The notes under the pieces: generated by a model | Told to the model about the DNA's origin: nothing | Databases searched by the model: none | Seen by the model: only the letters and a program-made list of their open reading frames with translations | Translations under genes and position numbers: made by a program | Shown here: positions 25,769-36,351 of the stretch, one piece after another | Position numbering within the stretch: the first letter of the stretch is position 1 | Layout: every line of letters begins with the position of its first letter | NCBI GenBank assembly: GCA_021787845.1 | Contig: JAJYLH010000047.1 | Location: forward strand, 1-46,023 | DNA length: 46,023 nucleotides | From: Myxococcales bacterium | GTDB lineage: Bacteria; Myxococcota; Myxococcia; Myxococcales; JAJYLH01 | Direction of reading: 5' to 3'

Positions 25769-27511
25769 ATGCAGCCCGCGATGCCGAACGTGAGCCTGAA
25801 CCTGATTCTCGACCAGGTGGCCAAGGACAAGGGAGTCGAGCGCGCCGTGCTGGTGCGTACGCTCGAGCAAGCGATTCACCAGGCCGCGCTGAAGACCTTC
25901 GGGATGACGCGCAACATCGAGGCGACCTACAGCGAGGAGAAGGGCATCGTCGAGGTCTTCCAGACGCTGACGGTGGTCGAGCAGAAGAGCGAGAACGAGG
26001 AGGAAGCGGTCAACCAGATCACGCTGGAGGAGGCGCGCGCGAAGGGCATCGAGGCGGAGCTGGGAGACGAGCTGCTCTTCCAAATCTTCTACCGCGAGGA
26101 GGAGTCGGAAGAGGCGCGGGTGCAGGACGAGCGCTACGGCGACATCCTCGGCCTGAAGACCTTCCGCCGCGGGTTCGGGCGCATCGCGGCGCAGACGGCG
26201 AAGCAGGTGATCATCCAGCGGGTGCGCGACGCCGAGCGGGAGAACGTCTTCGGCGAGTACAAGGACCGCAAGGGGGAAATCGTCACCGGCATCGTCCGCC
26301 GGTTCGAGCGGGGGAACATCATCGTCGACCTGGGCCGGGCGGAAGCGGTGCTGCCGGTCAGGGAGCAGATGAAGCGGGAGCTGTACCGGCCGGGCGACCG
26401 GGTGCAGGCGTTCGTGCTCGACGTGCTTAGGGAGGCGAAGGGGCCGCAGATCATCCTCTCGCGGACGGCGAACGAGCTGTTGATGAAGCTCTTCGAGCTC
26501 GAGGTGCCGGAGATCGCCGACCGGACGGTGGTGATCGAGGCGGCGGCGCGGGAGCCGGGCATCCGGGCGAAGATCGCGGTCTCGAGCCGGGACTCGGACG
26601 TCGACCCGGTCGGCGCCTGCGTCGGGATGAAGGGGAGCCGCGTCCAGGCGGTGGTGCAGGAGCTCAGGGGCGAGAAGATCGACATCGTGCCGTGGGACGA
26701 CGACCCGGCGCGGTTCGTCTGCAACGCGCTCGCGCCGGCGGAGGTCAGCCGGGTGCTGGTGGACGAGGGCTCGAGGACGATGGAGATCATCGTGCCCGAC
26801 GACCAGCTCTCGCTCGCCATCGGCCGCGGCGGGCAGAACGTGCGGCTCGCGAGCGTCCTCACCGGCTGGAAGCTCGAGATCACGAGCGAGACCAAGGTGC
26901 GCGAGGCGAAGGAGTTCGCCTTCCACTCCTTCGCCCAGCTCGGGCTCGGCGAGACCGCTGCCGAGATGCTCTACAGCCACGGCTTCCACATGGCGCGGGA
27001 CATCCTCGACGCGAACCACGAGCTGTTGGCCGAGGTCACGGGCATCACCGCCGAGAACCTCCTGGACCTGTTGCAGCGGGCGAAGGCGCAGTCGGTGACC
27101 GACGCGACGGAGCTGGCGCAGCGCGACGCCGAGCGGGAGGCCCAGCGGCTGGCGGACGCGCGGCGACACCCCGCCGAGCTGACGCAGACCGAGCGGCTCT
27201 TGCGGGTGCGCGGCCTGGGCGAGCGGATGATCGACTCGCTCGCCAACGCCGGCTACAAGACCGTCGAGGACATCTCCCGCGAGTCGGACCTGATTCGGCT
27301 GGGCGACGCGACCGGCCTGGGCGTCAAGAAGGGCAAGCAGCTCAAGCACGCGGTCGACGAGTACCTGCGCAACGAAGCGCGGCTGCGGGCGGAGCTGGAC
27401 GAGGAGCGGGCTCGCCAAGGGCTGCCGGCGCTCGGCGGGTTGCCGTTGGCGCCGGCGCCGACCGAGAGCGCTACGCCTGTCGAGAGCCCTTCCGCTCCCG
27501 CGCACGGGTAG
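25769..27511 (+). CDS. nusA: Transcription termination/antitermination factor NusA
   Basis: A protein of 580 residues. ATG at 25769 follows GAAGGAG. Domains in order: N-terminal RNA-polymerase-binding domain (1-150), S1 (about 155-220, [20 protein letters not shown]), KH1 with [13 protein letters not shown] and KH2 with [13 protein letters not shown], then C-terminal helix-hairpin-helix repeats ([17 protein letters not shown], and [13 protein letters not shown]). The C-terminal tail is Pro/Ala-rich. It binds RNA polymerase and nascent RNA and works with Rho, antitermination complexes and intrinsic hairpins. It is separated from rnpM by 152 bp that include a 9-bp array. Confidence 0.97.
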   Translation: MQPAMPNVSLNLILDQVAKDKGVERAVLVRTLEQAIHQAALKTFGMTRNIEATYSEEKGIVEVFQTLTVVEQKSENEEEAVNQITLEEARAKGIEAELGDELLFQIFYREEESEEARVQDERYGDILGLKTFRRGFGRIAAQTAKQVIIQRVRDAERENVFGEYKDRKGEIVTGIVRRFERGNIIVDLGRAEAVLPVREQMKRELYRPGDRVQAFVLDVLREAKGPQIILSRTANELLMKLFELEVPEIADRTVVIEAAAREPGIRAKIAVSSRDSDVDPVGACVGMKGSRVQAVVQELRGEKIDIVPWDDDPARFVCNALAPAEVSRVLVDEGSRTMEIIVPDDQLSLAIGRGGQNVRLASVLTGWKLEITSETKVREAKEFAFHSFAQLGLGETAAEMLYSHGFHMARDILDANHELLAEVTGITAENLLDLLQRAKAQSVTDATELAQRDAEREAQRLADARRHPAELTQTERLLRVRGLGERMIDSLANAGYKTVEDISRESDLIRLGDATGLGVKKGKQLKHAVDEYLRNEARLRAELDEERARQGLPALGGLPLAPAPTESATPVESPSAPAHG

Positions 27512-27566
27512 CGGCTGGCGGGAGCGCTGGCGGCATGCCCCGGGCCGCCCCCGGTGGCATCGAAGA

Positions 27567-27610
27567 CCGATCAGACCGATCGGTCGGATCCGACGGGTCG
27601 GTCCGATCCG
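27567..27610. repeat. 9-bp array, copy 7 (five units), between nusA and rnpM
   Basis: The units are CCGATCAGA, CCGATCGGT, CGGATCCGA, CGGGTCGGT and CCGATCCG, the most diverged of the eight copies. It is in the intergenic gap of the nusA operon, on the same strand as its flanking genes, and contains short hairpins such as GACCGATC/GATCGGTC. Confidence 0.8.
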
Positions 27611-27663
27611 CGCCACCGGTCAGCACCCGCGTTGCGCGGGCGCTTGGAGACGAGGAGCATTCC

Positions 27664-27945
27664 ATGTCCCGCGGCGGACGGCCTCGCGAAGGCGGAGTCG
27701 GGCGGCGCACCTGCCTGGGCTGCCGGGGCGTGTTCGACAAGCACCTGCTCGTGCGCCTCGTGCTCGCGCCGGCGGGCGTCGAGAAGGACGAGCGGCAGGC
27801 GCTCAGAGGGCGCGGCGCCTACGTGTGCCGAAAAGAGCCGTGCGCCGCCAGGGCGGCTGGGCGGCTGGCCAAGGCGCTCAGGGCGCCTCACCTTGCGCTG
27901 GGCAGGCACGACCTGTGGGCCATCGTCTCCGCCGGGAGCTCGTGA
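27664..27945 (+). CDS. rnpM: YlxR/RnpM family RNA-binding protein
   Basis: A protein of 93 residues. ATG at 27664 follows GAGGAG. The family signature is RTCLGCRGVF near the N-terminus and GRGAYVCRKEPC in the middle. YlxR (DUF448) is encoded between nusA and infB in most bacteria, and in Bacillus has been linked to RNase P modulation (RnpM). The surrounding order nusA-rnpM-infB supports the call. Confidence 0.92.
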   Translation: MSRGGRPREGGVGRRTCLGCRGVFDKHLLVRLVLAPAGVEKDERQALRGRGAYVCRKEPCAARAAGRLAKALRAPHLALGRHDLWAIVSAGSS

Positions 27946-28253
27946 AGCTTCCTCGGCGCTGAAGAAAGGCGCCCCAAGCCCCGGCGGAAGCGCTGCTGCT
28001 TCGCCCGTGGCCGAGGGCCTTTCTCGCCGTCGAAATACCGCTGGCGAACGCCGTTGACCTTGCGCACCGCGCGGTTTATGTAGTCCGACCCCGCGGCGGC
28101 CTTGCGGGTGGGTGCGAAGGGCGGCTTTTCGCTGGTCGCTCCCCTTCGCCCTCGAAGGGCTCGCCGCCCCGGCCGCTCCGAGGGCGACGGGCGAAAACTC
28201 TTGCGGGCCAGGCTTGCGTTGGCGGCCTCTAGGCGATGGCAGGTTCAGACGGC
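27946..28253. other. About 300-bp spacer before infB
   Basis: No gene was recognised between rnpM and infB. It is GC-rich with a partial hairpin (GAAGGGC...GCCCTTC type) near 28125-28165. Nothing else is clear. Confidence 0.4.
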
Positions 28254-31100
28254 ATGGCGAAGAAGCGCGTCAACGAGTTGGCCAAGGAGCTCGACCTCTC
28301 GAACCACGAGTTGATCGAGAAGCTCCATGCTTGGGGCTACGCGGGCATCAAGTCGCACTCCTCGTCGCTCGAGGAGGACGAGGTTCGGGCGGTGATGGAC
28401 CGCGTCCAGGCGGAGAAGCGCGGTCCCGAGCCGGCGAAGCCGACGGCGGCGGGCGTGGTCATCCGCCGGTCGAAGAGGAAGGGCGAGACGCTGGGGCCGG
28501 CGGGAGCGGAAGCGCCGCTGCCTTCCGAGCCGATGGTGGTGCCGCTGGCGGCCGCGCCAGCCGAGGCGGCGTCGCCCGTGACCGCGGAAGCGCAGCCGCC
28601 CCCCGAGACCGCTGAGCAGCCGGCAGAAGCGTTGCCTCCCAGCGAGCCGGTCGCGAACCAGGAACCGGCGCCGCTCGAGGCTGGTCAAGAGATGGCGGCC
28701 GCGCCGGAAGCGCCCGCGCCGCCGCGTCCGACGGCGAACCAGGCGGTGCTGGTGCGGAAGGTGCAGTTGCCGCCCCGGCAGGCGCCGCGTCCAGGCGTCT
28801 CGGGAACGGCGGCCCATGTGCACACGGCGCCTCCGGCGGGCCGGGGGCGGCAAGCGCCGGCGGGTGCGCAAGCGCCGGCTCCGGTGCCGGTCGTCGGCGA
28901 CCAGGCGCTCAAGCCGGACGAAGAGATCCGGATGATCAACGGCGTGCCGCACGTGGTGAAGAAGCAGCCGGTGGGAGGCCCGGTGCGGCCGACGGCGAAC
29001 CAGGCGGTGGTGATCAGCCGTCCGGTCTTCGCGCAGCGGCAGTTCGCGGCCCAGAAGCCGAAGGACTCGATCCCGATGGCGCCGGGCATCCAGCCGGGGA
29101 CGCTGGTGCGCGACAACATCCGGGACCTGGTGGTCGTCAACGAGGGCGGGCGGGCGCGCGAGCTCATCGACGTCAAGAAGAAGCGCCCCGGCGCCGCGCG
29201 CAACGAGAAGGTCGAGAACTACTCGAAGCAGGACCTCATCGACCTGGTGCGGGCGCGCTCGTACGTGCCGATGATCGGACGCAAGAAGCGGCCGACGAAG
29301 AAGGGCAAGAAGACCGAAATCACCGAGATGAAGGCCTCGAAGAAGGTGATTCCCATCGAGGAGACCATCACGGTGCGCGAGCTGAGCGAGAAGATGGGGG
29401 TCAAGGGCAACGACCTCATCCGCAAGCTGATGAAGGGCTCGGGGGGCAAGCTCTTCACCATCAACCAGCCGGTCGACTACGACACCGCGGCGGTGATCGC
29501 CGCCGACTACGGCTGGGAGGCGCAGAAGCGCTCGTTCGAGGTGACGGACTTCGTGCCGCCGGCCGAGGACAAGCCGGAAGATCTGAAGCCCCGGCCGCCG
29601 GTGGTGACGGTGATGGGCCACGTCGACCACGGCAAGACGAGCCTGCTGGATGCGCTCCGGCAGACGAACGTGGCCGAGGGCGAGGCGGGCGGCATCACCC
29701 AGCACATCGGCGCGTACACGGTGTCGTTGCCGGGCAAGGGCGATTTGAGCTTCCTCGACACGCCGGGCCACGAGGCGTTCAGCGCGATGCGCTCGCGCGG
29801 CGCGCAGGCGACCGACGTGGTGGTGCTGGTGGTCGCCGCCGACGACGGGGTGCAGCCGCAGACCATCGAGTCGATCAAGCACGCGAAGGAAGCCGAAGTT
29901 CCCATCGTGGTGGCGATCAACAAGATCGACAAGCCGGGCATCAACACCGACAAGATCAAAGGCGACCTCGCGAACCAGGGCTTGCAGCCGGAGGACTGGG
30001 GCGGCGACGTACCGATGATTCCGGTCTCCGCGCGGCAGAAGACGAACCTCGAGCTGCTTTTGGAGAACGTGCTCCTGCAGGCGGAGGTGCTGGATCTCGC
30101 CTCCAACCCGAAGAAGCTCGCGACCGGGGTGGTCATCGAATCGAAGATCGAGCGCGGCCGGGGCCCGGTGGCGACGGTGCTGGTGCAGGATGGCACCCTC
30201 AAGGTCGGCGACGCGATCGTCGTCGGGACGCTCTGGGGCAAGGTCCGCTCGATGACGAACGAGAAGAACAAGGCGCTGAAGGCGGTCGGCGCGGGTTACC
30301 CGGTGCAGGTGGTGGGGCTGACGGGCACGCCGGACGCGGGCGACGAGCTGAACGCGGTGCCCGACGAGATGATTGCAAAGAAGATCTCGGACCACCGGGT
30401 GCTCAAGGCGCGCGAAGCGGATGCGATCAAGACCGCGCGGCGGACGGTGGAGGACCTGGTTCGCCAGGTGGCGGCGGACGCGCCCAAGGCGCTGGTGCTG
30501 GTCGTCAAGGCGGACGTGCAGGGCTCGGTGGAGGCGGTGACCGAGAGCCTCGGGAAGCTGTCGGGGAAGAAGGTCAAGGTCAACATCGTCCAGAGCGGCG
30601 TCGGGACCATCACCGAGAACGACGTCAACCAGGCCAAGGCGTCGAAGGCGCTGATCATCGGCTTCAACACCAAGCCGGACGCGAACGCGGCGGCCGCGGC
30701 GGCGCAGGCCGAAACCAAGGTCAAGACGTTTTCCATCATCTACGACCTCATCGACGACGTGCGGCACGAGATGGAAGACCTCCTGGAGCCGATCTACCGG
30801 GAGAAGGGCATCGGCAAGGCGGAGGTGCGGCAGGTCTTCAGCGTGTCGAAGGTCGGCCAGATCGCGGGCTGCCTCGTCACCGACGGCAAGGTCAACCGCG
30901 CGGCGAACGTGCGGGTCGTGCGCGAGCGCAAGGTGGTCTTCACCGGGAAGGTCGGTTCGCTCAAACACTTCAAGGACGACGTGCGCGAGGTCGCGGCGGG
31001 CACCGAGTGCGGCATCGGCATCGAGGGCTACAACGAAATCGCGGCCGGCGACGTCCTCGACGTGTTCGAAGTGGAGACCATCCGCCAGAAGCTCGAGTAG
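28254..31100 (+). CDS. infB: Translation initiation factor IF-2
   Basis: About 948 residues; an ATG at 28236 would add six. Two IF2-N helical domains are present: [17 protein letters not shown] at the start, and [20 protein letters not shown] ahead of the G domain. They are joined by a long Pro/Ala-rich linker with the repeat PTANQAV. The GTPase has G1 GHVDHGKTS (about residue 454), G3 DTPGHE and G4 NKID. The C-terminal part is the usual IF2 domain III and domain IV, closing with [16 protein letters not shown]. It places initiator tRNA on the 30S subunit. DUF503 and rbfA, which often follow infB, are absent here. Confidence 0.96.
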   Translation: MAKKRVNELAKELDLSNHELIEKLHAWGYAGIKSHSSSLEEDEVRAVMDRVQAEKRGPEPAKPTAAGVVIRRSKRKGETLGPAGAEAPLPSEPMVVPLAAAPAEAASPVTAEAQPPPETAEQPAEALPPSEPVANQEPAPLEAGQEMAAAPEAPAPPRPTANQAVLVRKVQLPPRQAPRPGVSGTAAHVHTAPPAGRGRQAPAGAQAPAPVPVVGDQALKPDEEIRMINGVPHVVKKQPVGGPVRPTANQAVVISRPVFAQRQFAAQKPKDSIPMAPGIQPGTLVRDNIRDLVVVNEGGRARELIDVKKKRPGAARNEKVENYSKQDLIDLVRARSYVPMIGRKKRPTKKGKKTEITEMKASKKVIPIEETITVRELSEKMGVKGNDLIRKLMKGSGGKLFTINQPVDYDTAAVIAADYGWEAQKRSFEVTDFVPPAEDKPEDLKPRPPVVTVMGHVDHGKTSLLDALRQTNVAEGEAGGITQHIGAYTVSLPGKGDLSFLDTPGHEAFSAMRSRGAQATDVVVLVVAADDGVQPQTIESIKHAKEAEVPIVVAINKIDKPGINTDKIKGDLANQGLQPEDWGGDVPMIPVSARQKTNLELLLENVLLQAEVLDLASNPKKLATGVVIESKIERGRGPVATVLVQDGTLKVGDAIVVGTLWGKVRSMTNEKNKALKAVGAGYPVQVVGLTGTPDAGDELNAVPDEMIAKKISDHRVLKAREADAIKTARRTVEDLVRQVAADAPKALVLVVKADVQGSVEAVTESLGKLSGKKVKVNIVQSGVGTITENDVNQAKASKALIIGFNTKPDANAAAAAAQAETKVKTFSIIYDLIDDVRHEMEDLLEPIYREKGIGKAEVRQVFSVSKVGQIAGCLVTDGKVNRAANVRVVRERKVVFTGKVGSLKHFKDDVREVAAGTECGIGIEGYNEIAAGDVLDVFEVETIRQKLE

Positions 31101-31160
31101 CGCGGGAAGAGTTAGGTGCTGGAACCAAATAACCTGAGCATGTTCGGGCGTCTTCCCGTT

Positions 31161-31242
31161 CCCGCTCATCCTGAGCGCAGTCGAAGGATGGGCGGGAACG
31201 CCCTGGGCCGCTCGCCGTTCGAAGTGCGCTCAGGGTGAGCGG
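31161..31242. repeat. CTCATCC-type palindrome downstream of infB
   Basis: Left arm 31161-31195 and right arm 31208-31242 are largely complementary and share CCGCTCA(T/C)CCTGAGCGCA. The same motif occurs at 14181 and 43526. It may form the 3' end of the infB transcript (inference). Confidence 0.7.
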
Positions 31243-31338
31243 TCCATGGCGGCACAACTTGTCAAGGTCATTCTGTTCCGGGCACTTAGGGCGCGGCAAG
31301 AGATTCGTCGCGGCTCGGGACGCAGAGGTGCGTCCGCG

Positions 31339-31788
31339 ATGAAGAGGATCTCGAAGAGAGTGTCTTTTGTAAAGAATGTCTTCCCATTGCTTTGGGCTGG
31401 CATTTGGACGTCTGGTGCCGTGAGTGCGTTCCGGTCGGCGAGACCAGCAGTGGGGGTCCTGCTGCTGCTGGCGGCGGCGATCGGCGGGTATTTCCTGTTC
31501 CGCAGGCAGATGAAGAATCTGATGGACGAGATCTTCGACGATGGCGACGCGCTCGTGGTGCGTGACGCAGGCAAGGAGGAACGAATCCCGTTCTCGGAAA
31601 TCATGAACGTGAACGCTGTGCAGGGGTTCATCAGCTTGCGCTTGGGGCATCCCCGCAGGTTTGGCGATGAGATTGCCTTCTCGCTGAAGCAACAGCGGTG
31701 GTTCATCTCGAACCCGTTCGCCCGCGACCCGCTGGTCGAGAGTCTCATCGTCCGCGTCGACCAGGCGCGGTCGATGCAGCGGAATTGA
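31339..31788 (+). CDS. Small membrane protein with PH-like C-terminal region
   Basis: A protein of 149 residues with ATG at 31339; upstream in-frame starts (31246) would add a basic extension. Two membrane helices (about 13-30 and 36-55, LLWAGIWTSG; VGVLLLLAAAIGGYFLF) are followed by a soluble part with short strands (ALVVRDAGKEERIPFSEIMNVNAV) like bacterial PH-type domains. Codon use is noticeably less GC-rich than in its neighbours (TTTTGTAAAGAATG), which suggests it came from elsewhere. No precise family. Confidence 0.65.
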   Translation: MKRISKRVSFVKNVFPLLWAGIWTSGAVSAFRSARPAVGVLLLLAAAIGGYFLFRRQMKNLMDEIFDDGDALVVRDAGKEERIPFSEIMNVNAVQGFISLRLGHPRRFGDEIAFSLKQQRWFISNPFARDPLVESLIVRVDQARSMQRN

Positions 31789-31922
31789 TCGGACCTGACG
31801 GCCCGTCCTCGACGCACGCAGCGCACCCGGAATGTGTAGTCCACGCCGAAGCTGCTGGAAGCGTCGTTGCCGAAACTCACGCTCCCAGCGAGGCCGGAAT
31901 CGTAAACGGCGACCAGTACGTC

Positions 31923-32174
31923 GCGCACTCGACCATCGGCGACCCGCACTCGGGCATCGGCGGACCGCACTCGGGCATCGGCGGACCGCACTCGGGCATC
32001 GGCGGACCGCACTCGACCATCGGCGGACCGCACTCGACCATCGGCGGCGCGCACTCGGGCATCGGCGGCGCGCACTCGGGCATCGGCGGCGCGCACTCGG
32101 GCATCGGCGGCGCGCACTCGGGCATCGGCGGCGCGCACTCGGGCATCGGCGGACCGCACTCGGGCATCGGCGAG
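31923..32174. repeat. 21-bp minisatellite, 12 units
   Basis: Twelve exact-length 21-bp units (consensus GGCGGACCGCACTCGGGCATC in cyclic form) with three variant classes: CGACC in units 1, 5 and 6; CCGC in units 2-4 and 12; GCGC in units 7-11. The class order suggests local duplication. Units contain no stop codon in any frame, and the array is open with the lipoprotein gene downstream, reading as PHSGIGG heptads. It is more likely outside the mature protein because the lipoprotein signal begins at 32211. It fills most of the 422-bp gap between genes. Confidence 0.9.
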
Positions 32175-32210
32175 AAGAACCGGGTCGACGGTCTGTGGCA
32201 TGCTGTGCGG

Positions 32211-34172
32211 GTGGACCTCCGGTGCGCCGTCGCCCTCGCGTTGGTCGCAACCGCCTGCGCCCCCGAAGCCATCGGCGGAACCCAGGTGCGCGAGGACTTC
32301 TCGCGCGGTGGCTCGTTCTTCGCCGCGCCGTTTCCGAGCGACGACCTGTTGCGCGCGAGCGGCCACGTCGACCTGAGCGGCTTTCCCAACCCGCGCGACA
32401 ACCCGATTCTCGACCACGCGCTGGCGCTCCTGACGCGGGACGCGCGCGGCTTTTCCGTCGCGGGCGGCGTCTTCTTCGCGCTCACCGATGCCATCGAGCC
32501 CGCGAGCTTGCCGACTCCGGGCGAGTCGCGTGCGATGTCGGCCAACGTCTTTCTCGTGGCGGTCGATCGCGCTTCGCCCGACTTCGGAAGGCCCACGCCG
32601 ATCGACGTCTCCTTCTCCGCGGATGGCGGTCCCTTCGGCGCGCCGAATCTCTTGGCGCTCGTTCCCGTCCAGGGCATTCCGTTGCGCCCGAAGACGACCT
32701 ACGCGGCGGTCGTGCGGCGCTCGATGAAGGACGCGCACGGCGCGAGGCTCGGCATGTCGCTCTCGACCGCGCAGCTTGTCGGCGGCGTGAAACCGGACGG
32801 CCTCTCCGGCCAGGCGTTCGCGACCTACCAGCGCGCCATCGACGCCCTGAGCGCGCTCCATGTCGATGGCTCCGAGGTGGCCGGGCTCGCGGTGTTCACG
32901 ACGGACGATCCGGCTTCGACGCTCGCGCCATTCGTCGCCGCCGCCCGGGGGCTCCCGGTGCCAGTGCCGGCGACCTTCACCGCCGACGAAGTCTTCAGCG
33001 ACTTCTGCGTCTTCCACTCCAGCGTCTCGATGCCCGACTACCAGCGCGGAACGCCGCCGTTCACGAACGCGGGCGGCGATTTCGAGCTCGACAGCACCGG
33101 CGCGCCGAAGCTGCAGCGCCACGAGACGGCCAACGTCTGGGTTACGCTTCCGCGCGCCCGCATGCCCGCCGCGGGCTTTCCCACCGTCGTGCTCATCGGC
33201 ACCGGCGCCGGAGGGACGCGCGCGCTCGTCGATCGCGGCGTCCAAGCGCAAACGGGCGGCCCCGCCATCACCCCCGGCACCGGTCCGGCGATGGAATTCG
33301 CGAAGGTCGGCTTCGCCGGCATCACCGTCGATGGACCGCTCGAGGGCACGCGAAATCCGAACGGCGAGAACGAGGACCTTCTGATCTTCAACTTCGAGAA
33401 CGCGCCGGCGCTGCGCGACAACATCCGCGAGTCGGCGCTGGAGCTGGCGCTGCTGCCGGCGATGCTCAAGCGCCTCTCCTTCGACGCCTCGAGCTGCCCC
33501 GGCCTCGACGCGGGAGGGGAGCTGCGTTTCGACACCACCCACCTCGCGCTCTTCGGACATTCGATGGGCGCCAGCATCGCGCCGCTCGCGCTCGCCGAGG
33601 CGCCGGAGTTTCGCGCGGCCATCTTGAGCGGCGCCGGCGCGAGCTGGCTCGACAACGTCGTCTACAAAGAGCAGCCGCTCCCCATCGCGCCGCTCGCCGA
33701 GGCGCTTCTCGACTACCCGCCGGACGAGCACGTCTCGGTCCACGACCCGGTCGTCTCGCTCGTGCAATGGGCCGTCGAGCCCGCCGACTCGCAGGTGTAC
33801 GCGCGCGCGCTCGTGCGCGAGGTCCCGCGAGGCCAGTCGCCGCGCAATGTTTTGATGCTCCAGGGCATCGTCGATCACTACATCCTTCCGAACATCGCCG
33901 ATGCCGTCAGCGTCCCGCTGGGGCTGTCGCTGGTCGGACCCGCGCTCGACGCCAAAGCGGATCTTCCGGGCGAGCGCACGTTCGTGCAGGTCGATGCTTT
34001 GGCGCCGCGGTTCACGCCGCCGGCCGGAACGGTGGACGCGCTCGAGCAGTTTCCATCCGACGGCGTCGAGGACGGTCACGAGGTCGTCTTCCAGACCGAA
34101 CCGCCCAAGGCCGCGTACCGCTGCTTCCTCGCGTCTTTCGCCAAGGACGAGCCGAGCCTCGACTGCCCGTGA
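32211..34172 (+). CDS. Lipase-like alpha/beta hydrolase lipoprotein
   Basis: A protein of 653 residues from GTG at 32211 (VDLRCAVALALVATAC), chosen because it puts a signal with a lipobox-like end at the N-terminus; the frame is open back to 31698 through the minisatellite. The N-terminal ~230 residues resemble the domain found before bacterial virulence-type lipases (SGFPNPRDNPILDHALALL, FALTDAIEPASLP). The C-terminal catalytic part has nucleophile elbow ALFGHSMGAS (about residue 450), an Asp in GIVDHYI and a C-terminal His. It is probably a surface or periplasmic lipase/esterase. The end is 13 bp from the convergent sigma-54 regulator gene. Confidence 0.75.
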   Translation: MDLRCAVALALVATACAPEAIGGTQVREDFSRGGSFFAAPFPSDDLLRASGHVDLSGFPNPRDNPILDHALALLTRDARGFSVAGGVFFALTDAIEPASLPTPGESRAMSANVFLVAVDRASPDFGRPTPIDVSFSADGGPFGAPNLLALVPVQGIPLRPKTTYAAVVRRSMKDAHGARLGMSLSTAQLVGGVKPDGLSGQAFATYQRAIDALSALHVDGSEVAGLAVFTTDDPASTLAPFVAAARGLPVPVPATFTADEVFSDFCVFHSSVSMPDYQRGTPPFTNAGGDFELDSTGAPKLQRHETANVWVTLPRARMPAAGFPTVVLIGTGAGGTRALVDRGVQAQTGGPAITPGTGPAMEFAKVGFAGITVDGPLEGTRNPNGENEDLLIFNFENAPALRDNIRESALELALLPAMLKRLSFDASSCPGLDAGGELRFDTTHLALFGHSMGASIAPLALAEAPEFRAAILSGAGASWLDNVVYKEQPLPIAPLAEALLDYPPDEHVSVHDPVVSLVQWAVEPADSQVYARALVREVPRGQSPRNVLMLQGIVDHYILPNIADAVSVPLGLSLVGPALDAKADLPGERTFVQVDALAPRFTPPAGTVDALEQFPSDGVEDGHEVVFQTEPPKAAYRCFLASFAKDEPSLDCP

Positions 34173-34185
34173 GGAGAAGCGACAA

Positions 34186-35526
<1,341 letters not shown>

Positions 35527-35773
35527 GGCGACATCCTGCCATCGATCTCGACGCCGCGCCACACGACTGCACTTCGCAGCCCGCGGGAGTCGATTCCTTG
35601 CATTTTGCATGAGGGTCGGCCGCATGACGCGCGTCTTCCTCGGTCCGAGCGCACCTCGCCCGCGGCATCGGGCGTGCAGAGGTTCCAGAGCGGGCAATCC
35701 CCCGGATTGCCATGAGGACCGATGCTGGACGAGCGGCTTTGGTGGAAGCTCCATGCGAATTCCGCTTACAGAC

Positions 35774-36094
35774 GGAGCCGGACACGTGAGTGTCCGGGTA
35801 TTAATCGTTGCGAAAGTATCTGCACCTCGCATCATCAGTCGTGGCACGGGCGTCCCCGCCCGTGTAGCCTTCGTTGTGGCTTTCACAGGCGAGGACGCCT
35901 GTGCCACGAGACCCCGACCGCATACTTTCGCAACGATTAATACAGGCATTGCCCACATCCCGGGGGCCATCGTCAACGCTGCCGAGGCATGCGTGCTCGA
36001 AGAGCGGCTGGCCAAGCTCAGTCTTGTCTCGACATGCGTGGCTGCCGAAGATTGGTGGCGGTGCCTGTACCCGGACACTTACGTGTCCGGCTCC
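35774..36094. repeat. Nested palindrome element A (321 bp)
   Basis: Outer arms 35774-35798 and 36070-36094 begin or end with GGAGCCGGACACGT / ACGTGTCCGGCTCC, and each arm is itself a hairpin. Inside lies a perfect 20-bp inverted pair (35800-35819 and 35922-35941, ATTAATCGTTGCGAAAGTAT), and inside that a GTGGCACGGGCG / CGCCTGTGCCAC pair (35841-35869, 35884-35907). It occupies most of the 731-bp gap between the regulator and kdpF. A small non-autonomous mobile element is likely. Confidence 0.8.
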
Positions 36095-36257
36095 GATCAT
36101 GGGTCCAATTCTGGGTGGCTCCGCGCTGTTTCGAGTGGGAATCGAAAATGGAGTCGGAGCCGAGATGGAGCACGATCATGAACGCCATCTGGTTCCGCAC
36201 TACCCACGCAAGACAGCGCAGAGCCTTCTGGGTTGACCGGATTTCCAGGGAGCTTCG

Positions 36258-36347
36258 ATGACTCTCGACTACCTCGTCGGCGGCGCGATTTCGGTGCTGC
36301 TGCTCGTCTACCTCGCTTACGCGCTCGTCGAGCCGGAGCGGTTCTAG
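36258..36347 (+). CDS. kdpF: KdpF, small subunit of the potassium ATPase
   Basis: A protein of 29 residues, one membrane helix (LVGGAISVLLLVYLAYALV) ending in EPERF, the common KdpF C-terminus. ATG at 36258 follows GGGAG. It lies 4 bp before kdpA. KdpF stabilises the KdpABC complex. Too short for most gene callers, but unmistakable in context. Confidence 0.93.
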   Translation: MTLDYLVGGAISVLLLVYLAYALVEPERF

Positions 36348-36351
36348 AGCC

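Noticed and set aside
28245-31169. 974-codon frame antisense to infB
   Set aside because: His/Arg/Leu/Asp-rich antisense shadow of a universally conserved gene.
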